Both the position numbers and the translations under genes were made by a program. Below the pieces are notes generated by a model that searched no databases, was not told the DNA's origin, and saw only the letters and a list, made by a program, of their open reading frames with translations. From a virus, in IMG/VR virus record IMGVR_UViG_3300035210_000189, positions 88,441 to 152,440 of that record: DNA of 64,000 nt. The stretch is one strand, 5' to 3'. How positions within the stretch are numbered: position 1 is the stretch's first letter; the number at the start of each line of letters is the position of its first letter. This document shows positions 15,090 through 23,630 of this stretch, piece by piece.

Positions 15090-15629
15090 ATGGACACTAA
15101 ACAACTCTTTTTATTTGCTCTTATTGGCGTCTTACCTATATCATCTTTTGCTGATTATAGAATGAATGTTAAATTTTCCGATCCTAGCTCTATTTCGTTT
15201 GGAGCAGTGTCCAATCCCGGTGAAGGAACTCCTGAAGAGCCACCAACAGATCCAGAAGACAGTTGCCCCACTAATTTTCCACAGCCAACAATGGCTAGTG
15301 GTTTTCCATCTATTGTAAAAAGTGGAGCAAACGTTTCATATAGTGTTCAAGTTACATCAGCCGGTGGATATTCAACGTATGCAGAAATAACAGGTGGAGA
15401 ACGATTTGTTAAAATGTTAACAACATCTGTTAGTGGTGTTGATTATGGTAATGGTGCTCTTTATGCTGGCACAACGCAAGGTTGGTTAGTTAAGACAGGT
15501 CAAACTATTAATGTGGTTGTGACCCCAATAGCTTATGATATGCAAGAAGGGACGCCTTGTCCAATTACTGGAACACCTTTTACATTGATTAATAAGACAC
15601 ATGCCCAACTTTATTCAGAAGCACAATAA
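15090..15629 (+). CDS. Secreted protein, ADYRM group, with Ig-like region
   Basis: 179 residues; signal peptide ending SSFA, mature start DYRMNVKFSDPSSISFG as in the 9639 product. A Pro/Glu linker (EGTPEEPPTDPED) leads to a beta-rich domain with two Cys (DSCPTNF and PCPITG) that looks Ig-like or fibronectin-like by its alternating strands. Possibly an envelope or surface decoration protein; low certainty. Confidence 0.65.
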   Translation: MDTKQLFLFALIGVLPISSFADYRMNVKFSDPSSISFGAVSNPGEGTPEEPPTDPEDSCPTNFPQPTMASGFPSIVKSGANVSYSVQVTSAGGYSTYAEITGGERFVKMLTTSVSGVDYGNGALYAGTTQGWLVKTGQTINVVVTPIAYDMQEGTPCPITGTPFTLINKTHAQLYSEAQ

Positions 15630-15646
15630 TTCAAATGACTACAATT

Positions 15647-15670
15647 AAGAACCTTTCAAGGTTCTTTTTT
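15647..15670 (+). terminator. Rho-independent terminator
   Basis: AAGAACCTT-TC-AAGGTTCTT plus T-run. Confidence 0.8.
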
Positions 15671-15741
15671 GTTAAGTTGATAGCCTTTTATTTGTGTGTG
15701 TGTTATAATGCCATCACATAAACAGACAATGAGCACTTAAA

Positions 15742-16077
15742 ATGATGAACCTTACGCTTAGTTTCGACCAACAACGTAAACGCTTTGAACGTCACCACAA
15801 AAAAATCTCGCCTATTGCTTGCGATTATACTTGGGAAGATGATGGTTTTGCGGATGCCAATATTAATACTGTTTTTCTTGGTTGGGCAATGGCAGTTACT
15901 GCTCATAATCAAGACGAAGTTGATTTGAGCTATGATCCTACTGATGGTTGGCGGATTGTTTCATCCATGAGTGGTTTTACTGTTCGCTCTCCACAATTCA
16001 AACCTTATACAACATTGGATCAGGCTGTGGAATGGGTGAAAGAACAAGGTCTGTTGATTGTCAATATTGATGACTAA
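15742..16077 (+). CDS. Unknown phage-type small protein
   Basis: 111 residues. Pattern FERHHKKISPIACDYTWEDD...VFLGWAMAVTAH resembles short proteins that recur in large phages, with a 'nt...gW..a' core, but I cannot name the family. Start ATG 15742 or 15745. Promoter-like TATAAT just upstream; terminator at 16103. Confidence 0.65.
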   Translation: MMNLTLSFDQQRKRFERHHKKISPIACDYTWEDDGFADANINTVFLGWAMAVTAHNQDEVDLSYDPTDGWRIVSSMSGFTVRSPQFKPYTTLDQAVEWVKEQGLLIVNIDD

Positions 16078-16102
16078 TTCAATCTTCTAATTGTAGACAA
16101 TA

Positions 16103-16127
16103 AAAAACCCGGCTAATGCTGGGTTTT
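16103..16127. terminator. Bidirectional terminator
   Basis: AAAACCC...GGGTTTT hairpin between convergent genes. Confidence 0.75.
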
Positions 16128-16132
16128 ATTTT

Positions 16133-16642
16133 CTATTTAATATTCCATTTTTCTCTGCAAACATGCCTTATTCTTTCAATCTCATCTAGGAACCATTGAT
16201 AATCAGTAGCTAGGTAGATCTTGTATTTACCATTCTTCCCATACCAGTTAAAGTGAATAAATGGTAATGTTGAGTGAACCAATAAGTTGAGAAGATCTTT
16301 GTTTTGTCTAAGTTTGCATCTTAAACCTTCCAAGATATCTTCAACTTCTTCAGCAGTCAATCCTGTTGTTCTTGGATTCAACTTATCCAGTTCATCACCG
16401 CGTGTCTTAGCTTCATATCCATACAGCGAACGCAATTCATCATATTGCTGACCAGACCAAACCCATGCCCAGTAGCCTTCCATTGATTCGAAATGACCAT
16501 GTTTGGGATGATTGAATGGATGGTGTGAAAAATTGCTTAATGACTTCCCCAGTTTTGTCTTTCCTTTGGAAGCTGCATTGATGAATAGAATGCCATCATT
16601 ATCTGGCGAAATATCTTCTTCGTTTAAAATAGTCAATGTCAT
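16133..16642 (-). CDS. NADAR-like protein
   Basis: 169 residues. The N-terminal part KLGKSLSNFSHHPF...HGHFESMEGYWAWVWSG...GYEAKTRGDEL follows the NADAR/YbiA layout: S-N-F, a P-F strand, (S/T)-x-E-G/H-(Y/W), then a G..AK..G helix. NADAR proteins hydrolyse N-glycosidic bonds of ADP-ribose-related compounds and can reverse nucleic-acid ADP-ribosylation. The assignment rests on pattern only; the C-terminus (YLATDYQWFLDEIERI) is not diagnostic. Confidence 0.45.
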   Translation of the reverse strand: MTLTILNEEDISPDNDGILFINAASKGKTKLGKSLSNFSHHPFNHPKHGHFESMEGYWAWVWSGQQYDELRSLYGYEAKTRGDELDKLNPRTTGLTAEEVEDILEGLRCKLRQNKDLLNLLVHSTLPFIHFNWYGKNGKYKIYLATDYQWFLDEIERIRHVCREKWNIK

Positions 16643-16718
16643 TGTTAATAACTCCTAATCGCTTTACTAACAATAACACAGATTTTATTCTTTTCAATTT
16701 TGAAAGGTGAGGTCAGAC

Positions 16719-17165
16719 TTATTTTTGTGTGGTGTCTTTTTGAGTTTTCGCTTCAAATTTTTTGAATTTATTGATGGCTACATTCATTTCATCTTCAAGC
16801 TTCTTACGTTTTTGTTCATCAATGATGTGTTGATCAAGTTTTAATTTTGGTCTTTCATTGAGATCTTGAATACAATCGGTAATCCAAGGGATGAATACAC
16901 CATGTCTGACAGCCTTAATAGACTTCCAAATGAACACTAAGGTCATTACACCTGCACCAACGCAACCCAATGTAAACAGCACCATAGATGCAAGGAAGTA
17001 GAGTGGAAAAAAGAAAGCAGACTCAGCCACAAAGCTGATACGGATAATGAATTGGAGCATGAAGCCAATCACCATCATTGCCATTGACAGACAGAAGACA
17101 GTGCTTTTGACTGAATTGTCTACTAACATCCATTCCGGTATTTTTGATTTCAGGTCTATGCTCAT
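16719..17165 (-). CDS. Two-TM membrane protein
   Basis: 148 residues from ATG 17165 (GAGGATCG ribosome site). Two long hydrophobic spans around residues 20-40 and 50-80, then a Lys/Glu-rich cytoplasmic C-terminus with coiled-coil character (EQKRKKLEDEMNVAINKFKKFEAKTQK). No family recognised. Confidence 0.7.
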   Translation of the reverse strand: MSIDLKSKIPEWMLVDNSVKSTVFCLSMAMMVIGFMLQFIIRISFVAESAFFFPLYFLASMVLFTLGCVGAGVMTLVFIWKSIKAVRHGVFIPWITDCIQDLNERPKLKLDQHIIDEQKRKKLEDEMNVAINKFKKFEAKTQKDTTQK

Positions 17166-17236
17166 TTTTCGATCCTCGTTAAATACTGCAATTGTATCAA
17201 ATATAAACACTTATTGCAATAGATTATAACAATGTA

Positions 17237-17749
17237 TTATATCACTAACATGTTGGCTAGAGTTAACCTTTGATTGAAATCAACACTGTTGAAATCATAC
17301 ACACCAATAACATCTAGTTCTGGTAGCAGATCTCGAATGTCTTGTCCTTCTGGTTGTTTTGAACGCATATAAATATTTAACAAATTCTTATCAACACTTG
17401 GATAAAAATGACTGGTATATCCATTTCCGTCTCTTACATAATGATAAATGACCTTAGACAGTTCCAAATGATTTTCGTGCTTTACATCAGCATAAAAAAT
17501 CCATAACACGTCACCATTTAACTTGTTGTAAAAAGAAAATCGTAAGCTTTTAAATTTTCCATTATCAAAAAGAGCATCACAGTCCCTAGACATACCATCA
17601 AAAGACAGTTTTAATTTAATGGTATTAAAATTCATTGTTTCTTTTAAAGGCATACCATTAGCATCCTGTTCGCACAGGACTTCAAAATAACCGGGAAGTC
17701 CCCATTTATTTTTATCTTCAAAATCAGTGAGTGTAAATTTTTCGTACAT
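17237..17749 (-). CDS. M-x-x-I tail protein, B group
   Basis: 170 residues, ending VIGVYDFNSVDFNQRLTLANMLVI. The block G-V-Y-D-F-(N/T)-S...F..R(L/V)(T/S)LANM..I is shared with the upstream gene product and with 31459, 32178 and 42958. Its start overlaps the stop of the preceding gene by one base (TAATG), so the two are coupled. Beta-rich core; function unknown. Confidence 0.75.
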   Translation of the reverse strand: MYEKFTLTDFEDKNKWGLPGYFEVLCEQDANGMPLKETMNFNTIKLKLSFDGMSRDCDALFDNGKFKSLRFSFYNKLNGDVLWIFYADVKHENHLELSKVIYHYVRDGNGYTSHFYPSVDKNLLNIYMRSKQPEGQDIRDLLPELDVIGVYDFNSVDFNQRLTLANMLVI

Positions 17750-18261
17750 TAGATTAATACCATATTAGCGAGGGACACTCGTTGTTTAAAAGATTCACTG
17801 GTAAAGTCATAGACTCCTGTGATGTGTATTTCTGGTAAAAGTTCTTCCATGACTTCTTTATGGCCTGTATGTCTTGCCATTAGCACCTTAATGAGATCTT
17901 CTTCCAAAATAGCTCCTAGTCTATGTCTATCACCTTCATGATGACGCCTTCCTGTTTTACTGTAAACAAAAGACGTTCTCACGAAGTTTAGATCTTGATC
18001 AAAGAGAATGCTGAGATTTTTTGTGAAGTTTTTATTATGAAAAGAAAAGTGAAGTCTTTTAAGTTCAAACTCATCAGAAAATGAAGCACTGCAGACTTCA
18101 TTCAAACCATTAAAAGATAAACCTGTTTTAATATCAAGATTTTTTATTTCTTTATGTTTGGTATAAATATCAAATTTTTCTTTCGCCAATGACACAAGAC
18201 GAATAACCAGTCCCGTTTTATTGACGGTCAGGAAATTTGAAATAACGGGAGCATTTACCAT
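17749..18261 (-). CDS. M-x-x-I tail protein, B group
   Basis: 170 residues from ATG 18261 (AGGTG ribosome site). Contains LFDQDLNFVRTSF, the same D-x-D-L-N-F hairpin motif seen in all members of the 46-58 kb array, and ends HITGVYDFTSESFKQRVSLANMVLI. It therefore links the B group to the array family. Transcribed away from the tandem repeat at 18319. Confidence 0.75.
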   Translation of the reverse strand: MVNAPVISNFLTVNKTGLVIRLVSLAKEKFDIYTKHKEIKNLDIKTGLSFNGLNEVCSASFSDEFELKRLHFSFHNKNFTKNLSILFDQDLNFVRTSFVYSKTGRRHHEGDRHRLGAILEEDLIKVLMARHTGHKEVMEELLPEIHITGVYDFTSESFKQRVSLANMVLI

Positions 18262-18318
18262 AGATAACACCTTTTAATAGTAATCGTCAGTTTATCACAA
18301 TTAAGCAAAGATAATCAA

Positions 18319-18455
18319 GCATTATCAATAGACCGTCAGTTGATTTCACCTATGATAAGAATATCCGTGCAGTCTTCATTGAGCATTATCAATAGACCGT
18401 CGGTTGATTTCACCTATAATAAGAATATCCGTACAGTCTTCATTGAGCATTATCT
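18319..18455. repeat. 64-bp tandem repeat, 2.1 copies
   Basis: Unit 18319-18382 is repeated at 18383-18446 with four or so substitutions, then begins a third time. Each unit carries CTAT(G/A)ATAAGAATATCCGT with a -10-like TATRAT. Located between divergently transcribed genes, so it may hold operators or paired promoters. Confidence 0.85.
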
Positions 18456-18520
18456 TTAAATAAGTCTTGTGGTGGATTGATAAAAGCATTATAATGAGCC
18501 ATCTTAAATTATGAAGGATA

Positions 18521-19075
18521 ATGAAAATGCCCCCTGTTATGAAGCTTAAAAAAGATGACCTATTCGTTGTGACCACTGACATTGCTGGTTCGGCTATCAA
18601 GGCTGGTCATATTGTATTTGTCCATAAAGGTGGTGCTAATCCGATTATGGCACGCTTCGATGAGGTTACTAGTAAAACGGTTTCTTACAAGAAAGAAGCC
18701 ACTGCACACTTCATGAAATACCTTCGTCCAGCGACAGCCGCTGACATCAAGGGCGATTTTGCTGATTGTGTCATTTTGAAGAATGATGAACATGAAACCC
18801 ATCGTGGTGTTGCTTTCAATACCGTAGTAGGAATTAATAAAAAACCTGTCTTTGCTATTGCTAACACAGGTGTGGGCGGTATGACGACTGTTGAGCTTCA
18901 TGATACAGACAAAGCCACAGAAATCATGGAAAAGTTTCGTCAACTGTTGAATGCACATTCGACGACTGGCAAAGATGACTTGGATGAATTCGTTTACGAA
19001 GGCTTTGTAAACTTCCTTATGCATGACAGCAAAATCATGAATGTCGAAACTTACGTCAAGTATCGTTACACCTGA
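18521..19075 (+). CDS. Unknown 184-aa protein with KOW/SH3-like start
   Basis: The N-terminal segment KLKKDDLFVVTTDIAGSAIKAGHIVFVHKGG looks like a small beta-barrel, followed by an alpha/beta domain and a helical end. ATG 18521 or 18527 (AAGGA upstream). No family is certain. Lies divergently from the tail-protein pair across the 64-bp repeat. Confidence 0.65.
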   Translation: MKMPPVMKLKKDDLFVVTTDIAGSAIKAGHIVFVHKGGANPIMARFDEVTSKTVSYKKEATAHFMKYLRPATAADIKGDFADCVILKNDEHETHRGVAFNTVVGINKKPVFAIANTGVGGMTTVELHDTDKATEIMEKFRQLLNAHSTTGKDDLDEFVYEGFVNFLMHDSKIMNVETYVKYRYT

Positions 19076-19244
19076 TAATCGGCTATTATTCTGCCAAAAA
19101 ATAGGATGTCTACGGATGTCCTTTTTTTCATCAACCACATAAATCCGTTTTAGCCACATACCATGATGTTATATTATCTTAACTTTTCGTTGATCTATAT
19201 CAATAAATAGTGTATAATTCTAATATCATTAAGGTGCCTAAATT

Positions 19245-20243
19245 ATGCATAGCTTCCATTCTCATCACTCTCACGACGAACATGCCCACGACACGGTGAA
19301 CGTGGCAAACCATGATCATTGTCCTAGTCTCCACATTCATGAAATCAATAAGCAAAAATCCAGTGGCCGCAAAAAGCTTGCCATTATTATGGGTATTACC
19401 TTTGCTTTTGCGATTGTTGAAATGATTGGTGGTTGGTTTTCTGGTTCATTGGCTTTGATTTCTGACGCATTCCATATGTTAACCGACTCATCTTCACTGA
19501 TGTTGGCTTTAATTATGGCAATTCTTGCCCAAAAGCCCGCCGATGATAGATATTCCTATGGACATGGACGTTGGGAGATTATCGGGGCATTACTGAATGG
19601 TTTATTCATGATTGCAGTGATTGTCTTCTTGGTCTATGAAGGCATTGAACGTATTATTAATCCAAGGCCCGTTGAATCGACTACCATTATTTGGATTGCT
19701 TCCATTGGATTGGCTATCAATATCTTTGCAGCATGGTTATTGCACTCACACAGCCACTCATTAAACACCCGAGGTGCCTTTCTCCATGTGCTTGGTGATT
19801 TACTGGGTAGCGTTGCCGCTATTGCTGCAGGTGTAATTATTTATTTCACTGGCATGACCGTCTTTGACCCGATTATTTCTATTGTGGTTGCTCTTATTTT
19901 GGTTGTTCCTACTTACAACTTGTTGAAACAAACAGCCAGAATTATCTTAGAAGGCGTGCCAGAACATATTGATTATGTCGAAGTTGGTAAAAATTTGAAT
20001 GAAATTCCTAATGTTATCTCTGTCCATGACCTCCATATTTGGTCTATGACTTCTGAACATATCTCATTGTCTGCACACGTTGAAATTTCTAGCATGAATG
20101 AATGGGAAACAGTATTAGCTGATATTCAATTGATGTTATCTGAGAAGTTTCAGATTAATCACATAACCTTACAACCCGAAGTACATAAAGAAGATTTAGA
20201 AAACAATCATGATGAAGTTGACGAACATCATCACGCTCATTAA
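19245..20243 (+). CDS. Cation diffusion facilitator (Zn2+/H+ antiporter)
   Basis: 332 residues, full length for CzcD/ZitB-type CDF proteins. Very His-rich N-terminus (HSFHSHHSHDEHAH) and C-terminus (HDEVDEHHHAH), six hydrophobic helices, and intact transport sites SDAFHMLTDS in helix 2 and LHVLGDLLGS in helix 5. The cytosolic C-terminal domain has VHDLHIWSMTSEHISLSAHV. It would export zinc or related metal from the host cytosol. Such a gene on a phage is unusual. Own promoter region (TATAAT near 19213) and ribosome site AAGGTG. Confidence 0.9.
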   Translation: MHSFHSHHSHDEHAHDTVNVANHDHCPSLHIHEINKQKSSGRKKLAIIMGITFAFAIVEMIGGWFSGSLALISDAFHMLTDSSSLMLALIMAILAQKPADDRYSYGHGRWEIIGALLNGLFMIAVIVFLVYEGIERIINPRPVESTTIIWIASIGLAINIFAAWLLHSHSHSLNTRGAFLHVLGDLLGSVAAIAAGVIIYFTGMTVFDPIISIVVALILVVPTYNLLKQTARIILEGVPEHIDYVEVGKNLNEIPNVISVHDLHIWSMTSEHISLSAHVEISSMNEWETVLADIQLMLSEKFQINHITLQPEVHKEDLENNHDEVDEHHHAH

Positions 20244-20308
20244 ATAACGCTTTTAACTGTCCGTTTTTTGTGATATAATCGCTGTATTATCAATAACGGA
20301 CTTTTAAC

Positions 20309-20587
20309 ATGAACCTTTTGAAATACTTGTTTGACTGGAACAACCACCCAATCCGCATTCTTTATGTTCTCATTCCCATTGTTATCCTTAAATTTGGCTA
20401 TTTACTGGCCTATTCCATTGCACAGATTAATGTAAATAACGATTGGCTTCCACTGTCAGTGACCATACTTGGTTTTATTATTCTGACGGTTTGTGTATGG
20501 CCTCTATTTAAGATTATTCGTGATAAGGAAGCCGAAAACAAATTAAAAGAACAGCATAAAAAAGATGAAAATGATCAAAAAAATTGA
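20309..20587 (+). CDS. Small two-TM membrane protein
   Basis: 92 residues with two hydrophobic spans (about 18-40 and 47-67) and a highly charged Lys/Glu tail (KEAENKLKEQHKKDENDQKN). TATAAT at 20274-20279 upstream. Resembles small phage inner-membrane proteins in layout only. Confidence 0.7.
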   Translation: MNLLKYLFDWNNHPIRILYVLIPIVILKFGYLLAYSIAQINVNNDWLPLSVTILGFIILTVCVWPLFKIIRDKEAENKLKEQHKKDENDQKN

Positions 20588-20623
20588 CCTTTTTATTTTT
20601 AATTGATATACTAACTACCTAAA

Positions 20624-20645
20624 TTAAACAGATAGATCTGTTTAA
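20624..20645. promoter_or_regulatory. Palindromic operator candidate
   Basis: TTAAACAGAT-AG-ATCTGTTTAA, perfect 10-bp arms, just downstream of a -10-like TATACT in the leader of the 20681 gene. No T-run, so it is more likely a binding site for a dimeric repressor than a terminator. Confidence 0.5.
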
Positions 20646-20680
20646 CAATTAACAGCCTGCAACATCTTGGAGTTTATTAA

Positions 20681-21013
20681 ATGACTAACGCTACTATTAA
20701 AATTGATAACAAAGAAATATCTACACTGGCGGCAGAATGGCTTGATGCTATTGAAACCATTCCAAACGAAAGTATTTATTCAAAAATGAAAGTTCGTGAA
20801 GAGTCCATGAATTTGTGGAATATGTTCCGCAACAACTGTGATGTGCTGGTTAATGGCGATGTTTCCATTGTTGTGACCGAAGTTGACATCATGCAAAAAT
20901 CGAAGGCGTATGCGGTGTTTGTTCACTCTCTGCCAGAAAACATTCGAGAGTTGTTTAATAGCAAGTTTGAAAACTTTTGGGACGCTGTTTGCACCCATAT
21001 GGTTCTAAAATAA
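20681..21013 (+). CDS. Unknown 110-aa protein
   Basis: Acidic helical protein (MTNATIKIDNKEISTLAAEW...). TTGGAG ribosome site. It carries the palindrome at 20624 in its leader, which suggests regulated expression. Terminator at 21030. No family recognised. Confidence 0.7.
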   Translation: MTNATIKIDNKEISTLAAEWLDAIETIPNESIYSKMKVREESMNLWNMFRNNCDVLVNGDVSIVVTEVDIMQKSKAYAVFVHSLPENIRELFNSKFENFWDAVCTHMVLK

Positions 21014-21029
21014 AATAGAACTCGAAAAA

Positions 21030-21055
21030 AAAGCCTCTTCGGAGGCTTTATTTTT
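21030..21055. terminator. Bidirectional terminator
   Basis: AAAGCCTC-TTCG-GAGGCTTT with flanking A and T runs. Confidence 0.85.
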
Positions 21056-21950
21056 TGAAGATTAAATCTAATTGACCTTCATAATCATTGATGTTAGGCA
21101 ACCCATCACAATTGTAATCAGCATTGAAACTACTGCCAATGTTTGAGAAGTATCTTTTTTCCATTACACACTCATAATCTTTTGGTGATTTTGTTGTTCT
21201 TACAACGACTACATTAGGGACATTGAGTAAGGTAGTGGAATGCACACCGTCCATTCTAAATTTCAAAGTTTGCGTTAAGCTTTCAATGATATAGTTTTCT
21301 GGATATACATCGTTTTCTTGATTTCTTGTTGAACCATTACCTTTATAGATGTCTCTTTGGGATTTATACACGTCATCACTGTAATCAAAATCAATAGAAA
21401 TGTTCAAGTTACCTACTGAGCTTGCTAATTCTGTTGTGTTTGTTACCATTGTGATGTCTTTATTCTTATTCACACCTGTATATTCAACTGAATATCTTTT
21501 ATGGTTTCCACTTTCTATCAGTGGTGGATTAGTTTTCAGTTCAAATGATATCACTGGTGCCGAGTATGCTGGTTTGTTTTCAACCATTTCATAGTTTTCA
21601 TTAGGTAGTAACGACTTTAATGCTAAACTTGTTTTTGTTTTTTCCATGTCTGATATAATAACTCTTCTCAGTGGTGGCGTAAAACTGTCATCAATAGTAT
21701 AACGTCTACCTTGTAAAAGCTTCTGTTCCTTCTGTCTATACAACTCAGGATCAATTTTGTCGATAGCGGTACTTAGCACTTCATCTTCAATACCCACAAA
21801 AGAGTCTTTCTTTACTGTTTCAACGGTTTCAACTGGTTTTGCATGATTGATACCTTCAATTTCAACTTCTTTCTCTTTGCTGATGCTGTAATATAAAACA
21901 CCCGCTACAATTATTACTGGTACCCATATTAACACGTCCTTCTTTGCCAT
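21048..21950 (-). CDS. Membrane-anchored periplasmic protein
   Basis: 300 residues. One N-terminal transmembrane helix (VLIWVPVIIVAGVLYYSI) with no cleavage site, then a large polar region with beta character and a Cys pair near the end (YECVMEK, YNCDGLP). No family recognised. Own transcript; the 300 bp upstream are noncoding. Confidence 0.7.
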   Translation of the reverse strand: MAKKDVLIWVPVIIVAGVLYYSISKEKEVEIEGINHAKPVETVETVKKDSFVGIEDEVLSTAIDKIDPELYRQKEQKLLQGRRYTIDDSFTPPLRRVIISDMEKTKTSLALKSLLPNENYEMVENKPAYSAPVISFELKTNPPLIESGNHKRYSVEYTGVNKNKDITMVTNTTELASSVGNLNISIDFDYSDDVYKSQRDIYKGNGSTRNQENDVYPENYIIESLTQTLKFRMDGVHSTTLLNVPNVVVVRTTKSPKDYECVMEKRYFSNIGSSFNADYNCDGLPNINDYEGQLDLIFKK

Positions 21951-22230
21951 CTTAAATTCCTATATGTGCTCTTTAAATAAGACCATATATTCATTATAAT
22001 GTCAATATATTCTTATTTATATAAAGTCATTTTTGAGCATTATATTAGTCATTAAATGGTATGATTTGCAATAAAACTGTCATCTTATAAATTTAACTTT
22101 TCTTATTTAATTGAGGATTAACGATATAATTGCTTTTGATGGTTATTAAACGATTACTTATTGAAAATATTTTTAAATTTATTTTTGTTTAATTGGCGAT
22201 ATATACCATTTATTAAATTTAAAGCAAAAA
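21951..22230. other. Noncoding AT-rich gap
   Basis: About 280 bp with no supported gene. It holds the leader/promoter of the 21950 gene and AT-rich sequence. A minus-strand frame reaching 22363 is a shadow of the lipoprotein gene. Confidence 0.5.
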
Positions 22231-22252
22231 AAAGAGCCATCAGGCTCTTTGT
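22231..22252 (-). terminator. Terminator of the lipoprotein gene
   Basis: AAAGAGCC-ATCA-GGCTCTTT flanked by A-run on the + strand (T-run on the - strand). Confidence 0.8.
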
Positions 22253-22253
22253 T

Positions 22254-22511
22254 TTACTGTTTTGGTATATAGACTGGAACGGGTAATGTTTTACCATCGA
22301 AGCAACGATGTGGGCCAGCCAAATGCCAAACCTTTTCGTCATCTTGTGTTCCAATGTATTCACAATTTTCTATCTGGAATTTCTTATAGCTGAAACCATA
22401 ACCTGTCGTCTGCAACTTATTATCACCGAAGCTGCTGTCATTGACGGCGTTAGCACAACCTGTTAACAAAATACTGCCTGCGATCAAAACTCCATACATT
22501 AACTTATTCAT
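22254..22511 (-). CDS. Small lipoprotein
   Basis: 85 residues, lipobox ILLTGC (Cys19). Short mature domain with three Cys and a Pro-rich end (KTLPVPVYIPKQ). AAGGAG ribosome site. Substrate candidate for the Lgt at 8596. Confidence 0.75.
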   Translation of the reverse strand: MNKLMYGVLIAGSILLTGCANAVNDSSFGDNKLQTTGYGFSYKKFQIENCEYIGTQDDEKVWHLAGPHRCFDGKTLPVPVYIPKQ

Positions 22512-22621
22512 TGAAACTCCTTTTAGTCGTTAACAACTTTATATTACAATTAAAGAATTAAGTCAACTACTAATCAAAGTTTTAATGAACATTTTCAATG
22601 ATATATTGTTAATAACAGTCT

Positions 22622-23068
22622 TTAACTAACGACTTTTTGAGACTTGCGAAGTTCTTTCAGTTTATGCTCAATCTTGCCTTTTTCGAAATTACAATCCATG
22701 CACATCGTTTGTGTATTGGCGATATTGTCAGCCCCACCCAGAGAACGAGCTAAAATGTGATCATGCGTCATTAATACTTGTTGTCCATTATCACGAACAG
22801 CCCACAAGTTAATATGATACTTTGCATCCATATGATGTCGTTCCATTGCAAAGAATGCACCCTTAACACCACAATCAACACATTCGATACCATGTGTTGC
22901 AAATGTGCGAAGACGAAGTGAAGACAGTTTAATTGGTTCGCCATCAAAAGAAATACGTTTATCACGCTCTTTGTATTCAATCCCAGTAGAACCGTCATTG
23001 TGTTCTCGGATAGCTTTGAGTGTTTTTTCAATGTCGCACTTTTTCAGTCGAACATAGTTAGTAGCCAT
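22622..23068 (-). CDS. HNH endonuclease
   Basis: 148 residues. Zinc Cys pairs CVDCG and CMDCN flank the HNH core LMTHDHILARSLGGADNIANTQTMC, with DH, the G-G-x-x-N and the final N-x-x-K-G of the family. The N-terminal 50 residues are a helical/binding extension. Free-standing, as phage homing or packaging-type HNH enzymes are. Whether it is a homing enzyme cannot be told; no split host gene is adjacent. Confidence 0.85.
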   Translation of the reverse strand: MATNYVRLKKCDIEKTLKAIREHNDGSTGIEYKERDKRISFDGEPIKLSSLRLRTFATHGIECVDCGVKGAFFAMERHHMDAKYHINLWAVRDNGQQVLMTHDHILARSLGGADNIANTQTMCMDCNFEKGKIEHKLKELRKSQKVVS

Positions 23069-23113
23069 GAATTGTGTTCCTTTAATTTGTTCAATTAAAC
23101 AATTATAACAAAA

Positions 23114-23168
23114 AACTGGCCGTTAAGCCAGTGATTAATGAACAAAAAATCGCCATCAGGCGACTTTT
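23114..23168. terminator. Two terminator-like hairpins
   Basis: ACTGGCC-GTTA-AGCCAGT and TCGCC-ATCA-GGCGA, each flanked by A/T runs; they separate the HNH gene from the next minus-strand gene. Confidence 0.6.
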
Positions 23169-23514
23169 AAGGTTTTGCTGGTTTCCATCTTGGATTTACA
23201 TCTTCAAGCTTACTTTCAGTGATAGTTTTAGGCTTGTAAGATTCAGTTATGAATGCACCCATTTCCTTGCCGTCAAGTTTGTAATTAGTTTTGTTCGCTA
23301 CTTTTTCAGCGTCAACTTTGTATTCTTGTCCTCTGAATTCAACTCTTGCAGCAACTACTGGACTTTTTTCATCGTATTTCAAGCCATCAATTTTGACTTT
23401 TCCTACTTCAATAGCACCTGTTTGAAGATCAACCAAGCATTCTTTCTGGATGTTTTTACCATCGGCTCTTGTTTCAACAAATGAAGCCTTCTTTTTAACG
23501 TCAGTCTCTTTCAT
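23167..23514 (-). CDS. Unknown 115-aa protein
   Basis: Lys/Glu-rich, beta-hairpin pattern (IEVGKVKIDGLKYDEKSPVVAARVEFRGQ broken here for length: strands at about 35-65). No signal peptide. Starts MKETDVKKKASFVETRADGK. No family recognised. Confidence 0.65.
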   Translation of the reverse strand: MKETDVKKKASFVETRADGKNIQKECLVDLQTGAIEVGKVKIDGLKYDEKSPVVAARVEFRGQEYKVDAEKVANKTNYKLDGKEMGAFITESYKPKTITESKLEDVNPRWKPAKP

Positions 23515-23571
23515 TTTTCAATCTCTTGTTTTTTATCATTATAGCATATTTAAAATATTCCTCAAATCACC

Positions 23572-23600
23572 TTGCCGATTTTTTACGTTTCTGTTATAAT
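23572..23600 (+). promoter_or_regulatory. Sigma70-type promoter
   Basis: TTGCCG (23572-23577), 17 bp, TATAAT (23595-23600), for the operon 23631-25111. Confidence 0.75.
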
Positions 23601-23630
23601 CCATTCATTAAATCACATGAGGCTTTACCC

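Noticed and set aside
18560-19159. 199-aa minus-strand frame
   Set aside because: Shadow of the 18521 gene and runs through its downstream region.
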